Shown: one piece after another, positions 44,976-53,856 of the stretch | Numbering within the stretch: the first letter of the stretch is position 1 | Layout of the letters: each line of letters opens with the position of its first letter | Source: Marinoscillum pacificum | GTDB lineage: Bacteria; Bacteroidota; Bacteroidia; Cytophagales; Cyclobacteriaceae | NCBI RefSeq assembly: GCF_024714495.1 | Contig: NZ_JAMZMJ010000005.1 | Span: 1-64,000, forward strand | Direction: 5' to 3' | Length of the DNA: 64,000 nucleotides | Position numbers and translations under genes: made by a program | Notes under the pieces: model-generated | What the model was told of the DNA's origin: nothing | What the model saw: only the letters and a program-made list of their open reading frames with translations | Database searches by the model: none

Positions 44976-45775
44976 AACTCCATTTAAAAAACCCATTGGT
45001 GGTTTTCGATTTAGAAACCACTGGCACCAACATTTCTCAAGATCGAATTGTAGAAATGGCATTGTTAAAAGTGATGCCAGATGGAACGATCGAAGAAAAA
45101 TGTAGAAAAATCAACCCAACCATCCCCATTCCATTAGAGACCAGTTTGATTCATGGGATTTATGATGAGGATGTGAAGGATGAAGCGACATTTAAGCAAG
45201 TCGGAAAATCTCTGGCAACCTGGCTGGAAGGCTGTGATCTTGCAGGGTTCAACATTCTCAAATTTGATGTACCCATGTTGGTAGAAGAATTTCTTCGTGC
45301 CAATGTAGATTTTGACGTGGACAACAGAAAATTAGTAGACGCACAAAAGATCTTTCATTTGATGGAAAAAAGAAACCTTAGTGCTGCTTACAATTTCTAT
45401 TGTGGTAAAACACTAGAGAATGCACACAGTGCTCTAGCTGACACTCAGGCTACTTATGAGGTCCTTGTATCCCAAATTGAGAAATACAATGGTGAAACCG
45501 TCCAAAATCTCCTGGGTGAAGATATAGGTGTCATTGAAAATGACATGGGTAAACTTCATGAACTAACCAACCAAAAAATGGTGGATCTTGCAGGCCGAAT
45601 TGTTTACAATTCTGATGATGTGGAAGTCTTCAACTTTGGAAAACACAGAGGCAAACCTGTCAGTGAGGTATTGCAAAGAGAACCAAGCTTTTACGACTGG
45701 ATGATGAAGGGAGATTTCCCTTTAGACACTAAAAGAAAATTAACTCAGATCAGACTGAGAAACACCTTTGGGTAA
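44972..45775 (+). CDS. 3'-5' exonuclease (DnaQ-type) with C-terminal DUF3820 domain
   Basis: The 267-residue protein has a DEDDh exonuclease domain (about 7-170): ExoI VFDLETTGTN, ExoII GFNILKFDVPML and ExoIII HSALADTQATYEVL with the His/Asp pair. A C-terminal DUF3820-like segment (about 215-262, FNFGKHRGKPVSEVLQ and DYPLDTK-like FPLDTKRKL) follows, a common fusion in Bacteroidota. It could act as a proofreading subunit or a stand-alone repair/RNA exonuclease. It starts inside the preceding gene's stop (ATGA), so the two products are co-produced. Confidence 0.9.
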   Translation: MKLHLKNPLVVFDLETTGTNISQDRIVEMALLKVMPDGTIEEKCRKINPTIPIPLETSLIHGIYDEDVKDEATFKQVGKSLATWLEGCDLAGFNILKFDVPMLVEEFLRANVDFDVDNRKLVDAQKIFHLMEKRNLSAAYNFYCGKTLENAHSALADTQATYEVLVSQIEKYNGETVQNLLGEDIGVIENDMGKLHELTNQKMVDLAGRIVYNSDDVEVFNFGKHRGKPVSEVLQREPSFYDWMMKGDFPLDTKRKLTQIRLRNTFG

Positions 45776-45810
45776 GCCCCGGCCCGATCAAAAGACATAA
45801 TAACTTAAAG

Positions 45811-45841
45811 CAACCCATCAAACAAAAATGTTTTTGGGTTG
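45811..45841. repeat. Inverted repeat before otsAB
   Basis: CAACCCA (45811-45817) and TGGGTTG (45835-45841) are complementary, with an inner A/T-rich pairable loop. It lies 25 bases before the otsAB start. It could be a weak end for the exonuclease transcript, although no T-run follows, or an operator. Confidence 0.4.
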
Positions 45842-45865
45842 TATATTTATTGTAAACCTTTCATT

Positions 45866-48040
45866 ATGGCCAAAACGATCATTGTATCTAACCGACTACC
45901 AGTTAAAATCTCACAAGAAGATGGAAAATTCCAGTATAAGCCTAGCGAAGGCGGCTTAGCAACGGGGTTGGGATCCATCTATAAAGAAGGAGATAATATC
46001 TGGATAGGCTGGCCTGGGATGCCCGTATCGAAATCAGAACATCAAAAAGAAATAGCTAAGAACCTAAAAAAGGAAAGCATGAAACCAGTTTTCCTAACTG
46101 CTTCTGAAATAGAAGAGTTTTATGAAGGGTTCAGTAACGAAACACTTTGGCCAAATTTCCACTACTTCAATCAATACATTGTATTTGATGATGATATGTG
46201 GAAGGCTTACCAAAAAGTAAATAAGAAGTTTGCGAAAGCAATTGAAGAGGTATTGGAGCCAGAAGACACAATCTGGATTCATGACTACCAATTACTACTT
46301 CTTCCTCAACTTTTAAGACAATCAGCTCCTAAAGCGAGCATTGGTTTCTTCTTACATATTCCTTTCCCTTCTTATGAGTCTTTTAGACTTCTTCCTTGGA
46401 GAAGAGAATTATTAAACGGAATGCTTGGCGCTGATTTCCTTGGTTTCCATACTTATGACGACATGCGTCACTTCTTGTCATCAGTGAACAGACTGGCTGG
46501 ACTTGGAAATAGCAATGGACAAATCAATGTTGATAATAGAAAAGTAATGGTCGATGCCTTACCAATGGGTATTGATTATGACAAATACGCTCAGTCTGCA
46601 GCTTCTCCGGAAACGCTAGCCAGAGAAGTACGATATAGAACTTCAGTTGGAGATCAACGACTGATTTTATCAATAGACAGACTCGATTACTCGAAGGGAA
46701 TTCCTCAACGCCTAAAGGCATTTGAATTATTCCTGGAAGAGAATGAAGAATACAGAGGAAAAGTATCGCTCTTGATGGTTGTAGTACCTTCTCGAGACTC
46801 AGTAGGCAAATACAAAGAACTCAAAGAAGAAGTTGATTTATTGGTTGGTAGAATCAATGGTAAACATGCCCGACTAAACTGGACACCTATTCATTACTTC
46901 TATCGCTCATTCCCTCTTCATGCTTTGTCAGCATTTTACAGAATGGCTGATGTAGCATTGGTTACCCCTATGAGAGACGGGATGAATCTGGTTTGTAAAG
47001 AATTCATTGCCAGTAAGTTAGACAAGAAGGGAGTACTCATATTGAGTGAAATGGCCGGCGCTTCTAAGGAATTGTCAGACGCTATTTTGATCAACCCAAA
47101 TGACATGCATCAGTTGGTAGCTGCGTTGAAACGTGCGTTAACAATGCCTGTCAAAAAGCAAATTGCAGCCATGACAACCATGCAGCGCTCTCTACAGCGC
47201 TACAATATCCATCACTGGGTGAACCTGTTCATGGAGCGTCTGAATTACATTAAAAACGAACAAAAAGCTTTGGAGACCCAAATAGTAGATCAAGACATTA
47301 GAACAGAAATCAAAACCAACTATAAAAACGCCAAGGAGCGCCTCATCTTCCTGGATTACGATGGTACTTTGGTTGGGTTCTTCAGTGATCCAAATGACTC
47401 CAAACCAGATAAAGAGCTAAAAACCATCTTAAAGAAACTATCAGACGATCCTAAAAATCGAGTGGTAGTTATCAGTGGTAGAGGAAGAGAAACATTAGCT
47501 GAATGGCTCAAAGATTACAACATAGAGATTATCGCAGAGCATGGCGTATGGCTAAAAGAGCGAGGTAAAGATTTCAGAACCATTACCAATCTTAACGATA
47601 AGTGGAAAGAAGCTATTCAAAAAGTATTGGATGGATATGTAGATAGAACTCCTGGTAGTTTTATTGAGAAAAAAGATTATTCTTTGGTGTGGCACTACAG
47701 AAAAGTAGAGACCGGACTTGGAGAAGCCAGAACCAGAGAGCTTACAAGTCACTTGAAGTACATCACTATTGACAGAAACCTTAAAGTATTGGAAGGCAAC
47801 AAAGTAGTGGAGATCAAGAATTCAGAAATTGACAAAGGAAGAGCAGCTTCTGTTTGGCTGAACAATTATCCTTCAGACTTTGTCATGGCCTGTGGTGATG
47901 ACTGGACAGACGAAGACACCTTCAAAGCAATGCCTGGCAGTGCTTACTCCATTAAAGTAGGTAGCACTTCATCTGCAGCAAGATATCGTGTTGCTGATCA
48001 TCAAGAAATTAGAGACATCCTGAAAAGCTTAATTAATTAA
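45866..48040 (+). CDS. otsAB: Bifunctional trehalose-6-phosphate synthase/phosphatase
   Basis: The start is ATG 45866 ([15 protein letters not shown]), giving 724 residues; an upstream TTG at 45839 is unlikely. The first ~465 residues are a GT20 synthase (GGLATGL loop, [43 protein letters not shown]) that makes trehalose-6-phosphate from UDP-glucose and glucose-6-phosphate. The rest is a HAD-type phosphatase with nucleophile motif [10 protein letters not shown] near residue 497, SGRGRETL, and DDWTDEDTF. Trehalose protects against osmotic and drying stress. It converges with a GH15 gene. Confidence 0.96.
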   Translation: MAKTIIVSNRLPVKISQEDGKFQYKPSEGGLATGLGSIYKEGDNIWIGWPGMPVSKSEHQKEIAKNLKKESMKPVFLTASEIEEFYEGFSNETLWPNFHYFNQYIVFDDDMWKAYQKVNKKFAKAIEEVLEPEDTIWIHDYQLLLLPQLLRQSAPKASIGFFLHIPFPSYESFRLLPWRRELLNGMLGADFLGFHTYDDMRHFLSSVNRLAGLGNSNGQINVDNRKVMVDALPMGIDYDKYAQSAASPETLAREVRYRTSVGDQRLILSIDRLDYSKGIPQRLKAFELFLEENEEYRGKVSLLMVVVPSRDSVGKYKELKEEVDLLVGRINGKHARLNWTPIHYFYRSFPLHALSAFYRMADVALVTPMRDGMNLVCKEFIASKLDKKGVLILSEMAGASKELSDAILINPNDMHQLVAALKRALTMPVKKQIAAMTTMQRSLQRYNIHHWVNLFMERLNYIKNEQKALETQIVDQDIRTEIKTNYKNAKERLIFLDYDGTLVGFFSDPNDSKPDKELKTILKKLSDDPKNRVVVISGRGRETLAEWLKDYNIEIIAEHGVWLKERGKDFRTITNLNDKWKEAIQKVLDGYVDRTPGSFIEKKDYSLVWHYRKVETGLGEARTRELTSHLKYITIDRNLKVLEGNKVVEIKNSEIDKGRAASVWLNNYPSDFVMACGDDWTDEDTFKAMPGSAYSIKVGSTSSAARYRVADHQEIRDILKSLIN

Positions 48041-48062
48041 GCTTTTCATCATAACAAATAAC

Positions 48063-48097
48063 AAAAGCCCGAATACATTACTGCATTTGGGCTTTTT
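48063..48097. terminator. Bidirectional terminator between otsAB and GH15
   Basis: A 12-bp stem with one G-T pair (48063-48074 with 48085-48096) has A-run on the left and T-run on the right. It ends both converging genes. Confidence 0.85.
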
Positions 48098-48117
48098 ATT
48101 TCCATTAGATCCAGACC

Positions 48118-49899
48118 TTACAAGAAATCTGGTTTATCCAATTTTCTTGCGATTCGAGTAGCGGCATTCAACAGTCCAACATGACTGTATGCCTGAGGGA
48201 AATTACCCCACATACTTCCATCGCTTTCTTTTACATCCTCACTTAACAACCCAACATGGTTGGAGTAAGAAATCAAGTTTTCGAAGTATTTAATGGCTTC
48301 ATCCAGACGCCCAACACAAGCTAAGGCTTCTACATACCAGAAAGCACAAATTAGGAATGTTGTTTCCGGCTCACCAAAGTCATCCTGATGTTTGTATCTG
48401 TAGAATAAGCCATCTTTAGCATGTAATTCTTTCTCCAAACCAATCAAGTGATCTTTAGCAGCTTGAGGATTGTCTCCGAAGTAGTTCATCATGATCAACT
48501 GCAACGTACTAGCATCCATCCGATCAACCCCAACCGCTTGAGCATATGCTTTTTTACCAGGCACATAGCTCTTCTCAATCATCTTGATAGAACGCTCCTT
48601 CAATCTAGCAGCCTTCTCTCCCATTTTACTATCGCCAATAACTTTGGCAATCTTAACAGCAGCACTACTTCCAGCCCAATGGAACAAATAGGTATAAGTA
48701 TGATGTTGACTGAGATTTCTAAACTCCCAAAGACCAGCATCCGTCTCATCAAACGTCTTCTCAATCATATCCAGTGTCTTGATCACCAGCTCTGATGAAT
48801 CAAAACGCTCTGTAAAGATGATTCGCTTGTCTTCATAAAGTGGCAACAACGAAATCAGCACCTGGCCATACACATCATTTTGAATGTGCGTATAAGCATC
48901 ATTTCCAATACGTACTGGCTGATTTCCCTGATATCCACTAAGCGCTATTTCCTTTTCAGTTAATTGCTTCTGACCACTGATACCGTATAGCGGCTGGTAA
49001 CGATCCTTTTCTTCTATAGTGGTATTGAGGATGTAGTGGAAGTATTTCTCCGACTCCTCAAAGTGTCCTATATTATTGAATGCGTTCAAGGTATAGAACG
49101 TATCTCGCATCCAGCAGTATCGGTAATCCCAGTTTCGTGTACTACCTGGGGATTCTGGCAAACTAGTCGTGGCGGCAGCTATAATAGCACCTGTATCTTC
49201 ATACTGATGAATCTTAAGAATCAACGCTGAACGGATCGCTTCTCTTTGGTAGAAGTTTACGATTGCCGCTGTTTTAACCCAGTTTCTCCAGTAGTTCTTG
49301 GTCTTAGTTAAAAATACCTCAGCAGTCTCTTCCAGAGATGCCTCCAATGGCGGCCCATAAGTCATTACCAAATACTTCGATTCATTCAACACGAAGCTCT
49401 CCTCTCCTAACACATAGTTTAAAGAGATATTGGTAGTCAAGCGACAATGAGCTTCTAAGCCTAGAAAACGAATGTGATTGCTTCCCATTGATGATTGTGG
49501 CGTAACGTTACCATAATCACCTTTTGGCTGACATTTTACGATAATTCGAGGATTACCATCAATGCGCTCAATTTTCCTCACTAACATAAGTGGGCGATAA
49601 TATCGATCTGTCTGATAAAACCTTGGAGCAAAGTCAGTAATACGGTACTTACCTGTCTCAGAAGTCACCTCCGTGCAAAGAATGTTGGTGTTCTCTACAT
49701 AGTACTGTTTGGTTTCAAATTTTGGCTCTAAAGGCTTAATAGAGAATTCGCCACCCTTATCCTTATCAAGGAGGCTACCAAAAATGAAGCTGCTATCGAA
49801 CCGTGGCCAACACATCCAGGATATGTTGGTGTCTTTATGAATGTGCGCTGTGTAAGCACAATTACCGATCACACCAAAATCGTACGTATGTCTCTGCAT
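48118..49899 (-). CDS. Glycoside hydrolase family 15 protein (glucoamylase/trehalase-like)
   Basis: ATG 49899 (MQRHTYDFGVIGNCAYTAHI) is preferred over an upstream ATG at 49953 because GH15 proteins of this type begin this way; it gives 593 residues. The N-terminal beta-sandwich (to about 220) carries CWPRFDSSFIFGSLLD; the (alpha/alpha)6 barrel follows with SPGSTRNWDYRYCWMRDTFY and a C-terminal YRYKHQDDFGEPETTFLICA, where the Glu lies in a conserved acid region. Such proteins hydrolyse starch-type glucans or trehalose. Convergence with otsAB makes trehalose or glycogen turnover the likely role, though the substrate is not fixed by sequence. Confidence 0.92.
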   Translation of the reverse strand: MQRHTYDFGVIGNCAYTAHIHKDTNISWMCWPRFDSSFIFGSLLDKDKGGEFSIKPLEPKFETKQYYVENTNILCTEVTSETGKYRITDFAPRFYQTDRYYRPLMLVRKIERIDGNPRIIVKCQPKGDYGNVTPQSSMGSNHIRFLGLEAHCRLTTNISLNYVLGEESFVLNESKYLVMTYGPPLEASLEETAEVFLTKTKNYWRNWVKTAAIVNFYQREAIRSALILKIHQYEDTGAIIAAATTSLPESPGSTRNWDYRYCWMRDTFYTLNAFNNIGHFEESEKYFHYILNTTIEEKDRYQPLYGISGQKQLTEKEIALSGYQGNQPVRIGNDAYTHIQNDVYGQVLISLLPLYEDKRIIFTERFDSSELVIKTLDMIEKTFDETDAGLWEFRNLSQHHTYTYLFHWAGSSAAVKIAKVIGDSKMGEKAARLKERSIKMIEKSYVPGKKAYAQAVGVDRMDASTLQLIMMNYFGDNPQAAKDHLIGLEKELHAKDGLFYRYKHQDDFGEPETTFLICAFWYVEALACVGRLDEAIKYFENLISYSNHVGLLSEDVKESDGSMWGNFPQAYSHVGLLNAATRIARKLDKPDFL

Positions 49900-50201
49900 A
49901 TATGGAGTATTTATTTTTTTTGAACCGTAATGAATTGTCAACTTTTTTAACAATTCATAAAATAAAGGGAATATGTTTTATAATAAAAGCAAATACACAA
50001 TCTCTTTTTCGAAAATTTCACAAATAATATTTCCTTTCAAGCAAGAGATTAAAAATCAAATAGATGTACTCACTTCAGATAGGTTTTCTATTGTAATACT
50101 TTGAAGCATTAATTGTTCACATTCTTTTTATAATCTGTTGTTATGGTTTGTTAACACATCTATTGCTTTTTCTTATATTTGATTTTCACCGGACTTAACA
50201 A
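49900..50201. other. 302-base AT-rich divergent gap (GH15 / K+ channel)
   Basis: No coding frame is convincing. An imperfect hairpin (49932-49941 with 49947-49956, one mismatch) lies just upstream of GH15, and the K+ channel promoter is at 50147-50181. Confidence 0.6.
50147..50181 (+). promoter_or_regulatory. Promoter of the K+ channel gene
   Basis: TATATTTG (50174-50181) matches TANNTTTG; TTTG (50147-50150) is 23 bases upstream, slightly longer than the usual 19-21 spacer. It lies 21 bases before the start codon. Confidence 0.5.
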
Positions 50202-51290
50202 ATGTTAAAAGACCTTTTTAAGAGTAAAACGATAAAAATCAGCCTGGAAATATGTGCTGGTTTTCTTGTATTCTTCGCGCTGGTTTATCTGTTAGTTTAT
50301 GTAGAGAAAGATAGTTCTCAGGCTAGTATTAAAGATTTTCAAAATGCTCTTTGGTATGCACTTGTCACGCTAACCACCGTTGGTTATGGAGATGTATTCC
50401 CTGCCACCTTGTATGGAAGAGGCATTGCATATATTTTTATCCTTATGAGTATCGGTATTTACGGTATTCTGATAGGTCAATTCACATCACTTATGGCTAC
50501 AATCAAAGAAAACAAAAAGCTAGGGTACAATGGAACCAGCTTTGAAGGTCATGCAATCATTATTGGTTGGAATGAATTCGGCAAAATGGTTCTGGATCAA
50601 TTGATTGGTGTAGGGAAGCAAGTCGCCATTGTAACTAACAAGAGAGATGATATTGATTTGATCAATGATCAATACCCTAACTCAAAGCACATATTTATTC
50701 TCTATGCTGACTTCAATGGATATGAACTGTTGAAGAAAACCAATATCGAACAATCTTCCATTGTATTTGTCAACCTGGATGATGATACGGAGAAACTTGT
50801 TTACATATTGAATCTAAAGAAGGTATTTCCTAATCTGGAATATGTAGTAACACTTGAAAATGGAGATTTGAAAAACACCTTCATCAGTGCAGGTGTTACC
50901 AATACCATATCAAAGCATGAACTATCTTCCAAACTTCTAGCATCCTATATGTTTGAACCAGATGTAGCCGCATACAGTGAAGACATCATGTCTTTCGCAA
51001 GGGCTGACTCTGATTATGACATCAAACAGTTTCTGGTGACATCTAACAACCCTTACGTTGGGAAACCATACCAGGAAGCATTTTTTGAGTTAAAAAGCAA
51101 ATACAACAGTGTGCTCATCGGAATTACCAAACGTGACAAGTTTGGCAACAAGAAACTGATTAAAAACCCACTGGGTGATCTCAAAATAGCTCCTGGAGAT
51201 TATCTGATCATTATCTTAAATGGAAAAGCATTCAAGCTTATCAGAAGAGCATTCCATGTAAATGAAGGATACATCAGAGATAAACATTAA
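50202..51290 (+). CDS. Two-TM potassium channel with RCK regulatory domains
   Basis: The 362-residue protein has two membrane helices (about 14-33 and 70-95) around a pore loop with the K+ filter TTVGYGD (58-64). A cytoplasmic RCK-N Rossmann domain (about 115-235, GHAIIIGWNEFGKMVLDQL) and RCK-C/TrkA-C domain (about 265-350, with GDYLIIILNG) follow, as in MthK-type channels gated by ions or nucleotides. It would release or conduct K+ across the inner membrane. It is followed six bases later by a lipoprotein gene. Confidence 0.94.
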   Translation: MLKDLFKSKTIKISLEICAGFLVFFALVYLLVYVEKDSSQASIKDFQNALWYALVTLTTVGYGDVFPATLYGRGIAYIFILMSIGIYGILIGQFTSLMATIKENKKLGYNGTSFEGHAIIIGWNEFGKMVLDQLIGVGKQVAIVTNKRDDIDLINDQYPNSKHIFILYADFNGYELLKKTNIEQSSIVFVNLDDDTEKLVYILNLKKVFPNLEYVVTLENGDLKNTFISAGVTNTISKHELSSKLLASYMFEPDVAAYSEDIMSFARADSDYDIKQFLVTSNNPYVGKPYQEAFFELKSKYNSVLIGITKRDKFGNKKLIKNPLGDLKIAPGDYLIIILNGKAFKLIRRAFHVNEGYIRDKH

Positions 51291-51296
51291 ACACTT

Positions 51297-51755
51297 ATGA
51301 AAAGTATCAAGTTATTCTCAAGTTTAGTTCTTGCTGGAGTTTTGGTTGTTTCTGGTTGTAAAAACAGAGACATCAATGCGGGTGAAGCCTTTCAACCTCG
51401 TGAAATACATGAAAACATCAGTTTTCACTTTGATAAGATTACCGTAGATGGGATTGAATATTTGATCCTGGAAAAAGACAATAACAACCCACATGAAGGT
51501 TTTGGTTTCATGGCATTTAGAGCAAACAAGCTAGTAGCTAAACAAGACACCTTACTTGCTTACATCAAAACGTTAACAGACCTTCAAACAAAAACTTACG
51601 CAGCTGTGACTGGAAAAAGTTTGGAAGAAGCTTCACTAGAAACCAATGAACTACTTCAAATCCACCTGGAGGAAGAAATTAGTGAGATAACCAGACTTGA
51701 GTCAAGCAATCTTCAATCAGACAATAGAAAAACAAAGGAGGAAACTGAAGAATAA
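51297..51755 (+). CDS. Small hypothetical lipoprotein
   Basis: The 152-residue product begins with a lipoprotein signal (lipobox VSGC, Cys21). The mature part shows a beta-rich segment (about 40-75, HFDKITVDGIEYLILEKDNN) and an acidic helical C-terminal tail rich in Glu, Thr and Asn. No family is recognised. It is six bases after the K+ channel gene and likely co-transcribed. Its stop abuts the stop of the converging GPP34 gene with no gap, so no terminator lies between them. Confidence 0.7.
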   Translation: MKSIKLFSSLVLAGVLVVSGCKNRDINAGEAFQPREIHENISFHFDKITVDGIEYLILEKDNNNPHEGFGFMAFRANKLVAKQDTLLAYIKTLTDLQTKTYAAVTGKSLEEASLETNELLQIHLEEEISEITRLESSNLQSDNRKTKEETEE

Positions 51756-52385
51756 TCAGTTTCCAAAAAATCCTTTTAATGTCTTCAACGACTTTGACAG
51801 CTCTTCAGTAATCACTGGAGAATCAACGATATCCTTTGCCACTTTCACAGCGTCGATCAATTCGTCTTTGTCTTTAAAAACTTCGTTCAGTATGTGACAG
51901 TCATAAATCAATGACATAAGCACCACAAAGCCTGGTGTAGGTTTTGCACTCTTAAACACAATAGTGAACATCGAATCTCTAATCTGCTGTTCAAATGCGT
52001 AATTGGCATTATCCATTCGCTCAGATAAAGGAATCCACATCAACTTGGTTGCTTCTTTTCTAAGTATGCCTCGTTGTATCAATAATTGATTAAGATCCTC
52101 TTGAATATCTTTAAACTGATGAGATAAGTGCTCGATTGTTTCCAATAGCTCACTGCCACTTTTCAATTTTTTAAGAACATTATCCAAAATAACATTTCCA
52201 GTTCCAGTCAGATCTATGACAGTAATTATATTGTCATTCAGATCTAATTTCTTCTGTAGATGCAACTCAAGAATACAAGCACTGATAAGACCAGGAACTA
52301 TCGATTTCTCCGCAGCCGCCAGCAATCTTCCTTCTTCATCATCTAAAGCTATCAGGTAAAGCCCTTCAGCAATGCTAATTTTCAT
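51756..52385 (-). CDS. GPP34 (GOLPH3/Vps74-like) family protein
   Basis: The 209-residue cytoplasmic protein opens with ISIAEGLYLIALDDEEGRL, followed by a helical block (SIVPGLISACILELHLQKKL), the hallmarks of the GPP34 family. In eukaryotes Golgi phosphoprotein 3 binds phosphoinositide and sorts membrane enzymes; bacterial homologues are widespread but mostly unstudied. It is the second gene of a minus-strand pair, 21 bases after a Na+/H+ antiporter gene, so a membrane-associated role near that transporter is possible. The lipid-binding site cannot be verified by eye. Confidence 0.85.
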   Translation of the reverse strand: MKISIAEGLYLIALDDEEGRLLAAAEKSIVPGLISACILELHLQKKLDLNDNIITVIDLTGTGNVILDNVLKKLKSGSELLETIEHLSHQFKDIQEDLNQLLIQRGILRKEATKLMWIPLSERMDNANYAFEQQIRDSMFTIVFKSAKPTPGFVVLMSLIYDCHILNEVFKDKDELIDAVKVAKDIVDSPVITEELSKSLKTLKGFFGN

Positions 52386-52406
52386 ATTTATAAGATAGTT
52401 GGGTAT

Positions 52407-53699
52407 TTAGCTTTTCTTTAACAATAATCCCATTGTTAAACCTTGCACCAAAATTGAGAAAACTACACAACAATAGGTAACAAATAGTATAGTTTCTTTA
52501 ACAGAACCTTCAATCCATGTGAATTCTGATAATGAAAGGGCTAATGCAACCGATATTCCACCACGTAATCCACCCCAAGTCAAAATTGCAATAGTCTTCG
52601 GTTCGAACTTCCGGTAAGTGGACATAATACCTATAGGTATAGATACTCCCAGTAGTCTTGCCATCAGCACGATTAGGATACCTACAACTCCCACCAAAAT
52701 ACTTGCTGGAGAGAAGGAATTGGCAATAACAATCACTTCCAATCCTACCAAAATGAACAATATGGCATTAAGAGCTTCATCCAGAAGGTGCCAAAACTTA
52801 AACACGTACTCTCCCGTAGCATTCGCTAATTTCTCGTCTCTACCCTCATTACCGATGAAAAGTCCCATTACCACCATTCCTAATGGCCCAGATACATGAA
52901 GAAACTCTGCAATTCTTCCTCCTACCATAACTAGTGTAAGTGTTACAAGAACTTCCAACTCAACGTGATCATTATCTATAAAATTCAGTAATCTAAAGCC
53001 CAAGAATCCGAAGATTGCTCCAAGTAATACACCACCGATTACCTCTTGTCCAAAAAGAAGTGCAACACCACCTACAGTAACTTCACCACCACCATGGGCT
53101 CCATGAGCACCTTCAGCGCCACCATGCATAGACATAGCAATATTCAAAATAGTTAAGAACACTACTACCCCTACTCCATCATTGAAAAGTGACTCACCAG
53201 CAATTTTTATTTCGAGGTTTTTAGACAAACCAAATTTCTTGATCAAGGCCAAAACGGCAATAGGATCCGTTGGTGAAATTAAAGCACCAAAAAGCAAACA
53301 ATAGATGTAATCAATTTCGACTCCAAGGACTGGGAAAATGTAGAATACAAGTGTTCCAACAATAAATGTAGAAAGAAGTGTACCGACAGTAGCTAAAATG
53401 ATAACAGCTACTCGCTCCTCTAAAAGCTTCCGTAAATCCACCGAAAGTGCTCCTGCAAAAAGAAGGAAGTTTAGCATAACTCCCATGAGTACTTCCTTAA
53501 AATCAAACTCCTCAACAATGTGTTCAGCACCTCTTGCTACAGATGGAAAAACATATCCCATAATCAATATAAAAAGTGACATCATTAAGGCGATCGCCAT
53601 CAATCCAATAGTACTTGGCAGCTTCAAAACAGTAATGTTTATGAGCGTAAATACTGCTGCAAGAAAAATTAATAGCGTAATTAGATCTAATATACTCAT
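52407..53699 (-). CDS. Na+/H+ antiporter, CPA1 (NhaP-like) family
   Basis: The 430-residue protein has about 12 hydrophobic segments and the CPA1 core: SPTDPIAVLALIKKFG (142 onward) and ESLFNDGVGVVVF with the ion-binding Asn-Asp pair at 173-174. An unusual Gly/His/Ala-rich loop (about 190-206, three His residues) lies after that helix. It exchanges Na+ or K+ for protons in pH and salt homeostasis. It is shorter than members with a C-terminal cytoplasmic domain. The start ATG 53699 precedes the PBP4 gene divergently by 157 bases. Confidence 0.93.
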   Translation of the reverse strand: MSILDLITLLIFLAAVFTLINITVLKLPSTIGLMAIALMMSLFILIMGYVFPSVARGAEHIVEEFDFKEVLMGVMLNFLLFAGALSVDLRKLLEERVAVIILATVGTLLSTFIVGTLVFYIFPVLGVEIDYIYCLLFGALISPTDPIAVLALIKKFGLSKNLEIKIAGESLFNDGVGVVVFLTILNIAMSMHGGAEGAHGAHGGGEVTVGGVALLFGQEVIGGVLLGAIFGFLGFRLLNFIDNDHVELEVLVTLTLVMVGGRIAEFLHVSGPLGMVVMGLFIGNEGRDEKLANATGEYVFKFWHLLDEALNAILFILVGLEVIVIANSFSPASILVGVVGILIVLMARLLGVSIPIGIMSTYRKFEPKTIAILTWGGLRGGISVALALSLSEFTWIEGSVKETILFVTYCCVVFSILVQGLTMGLLLKKS

Positions 53700-53856
53700 G
53701 CGATGAATGAAATAATGGAAGAAATAGTGTCCATATTGGTTGAGGCAAAATAAGTACTATAATATTACAAAAAAAATACTGACTAACTTTTATTCTTAAA
53801 TGAATTAGAGTTAAATCTTGGCATATTTTGAATAAAAGGGGATTTTTGCTTTCAAT

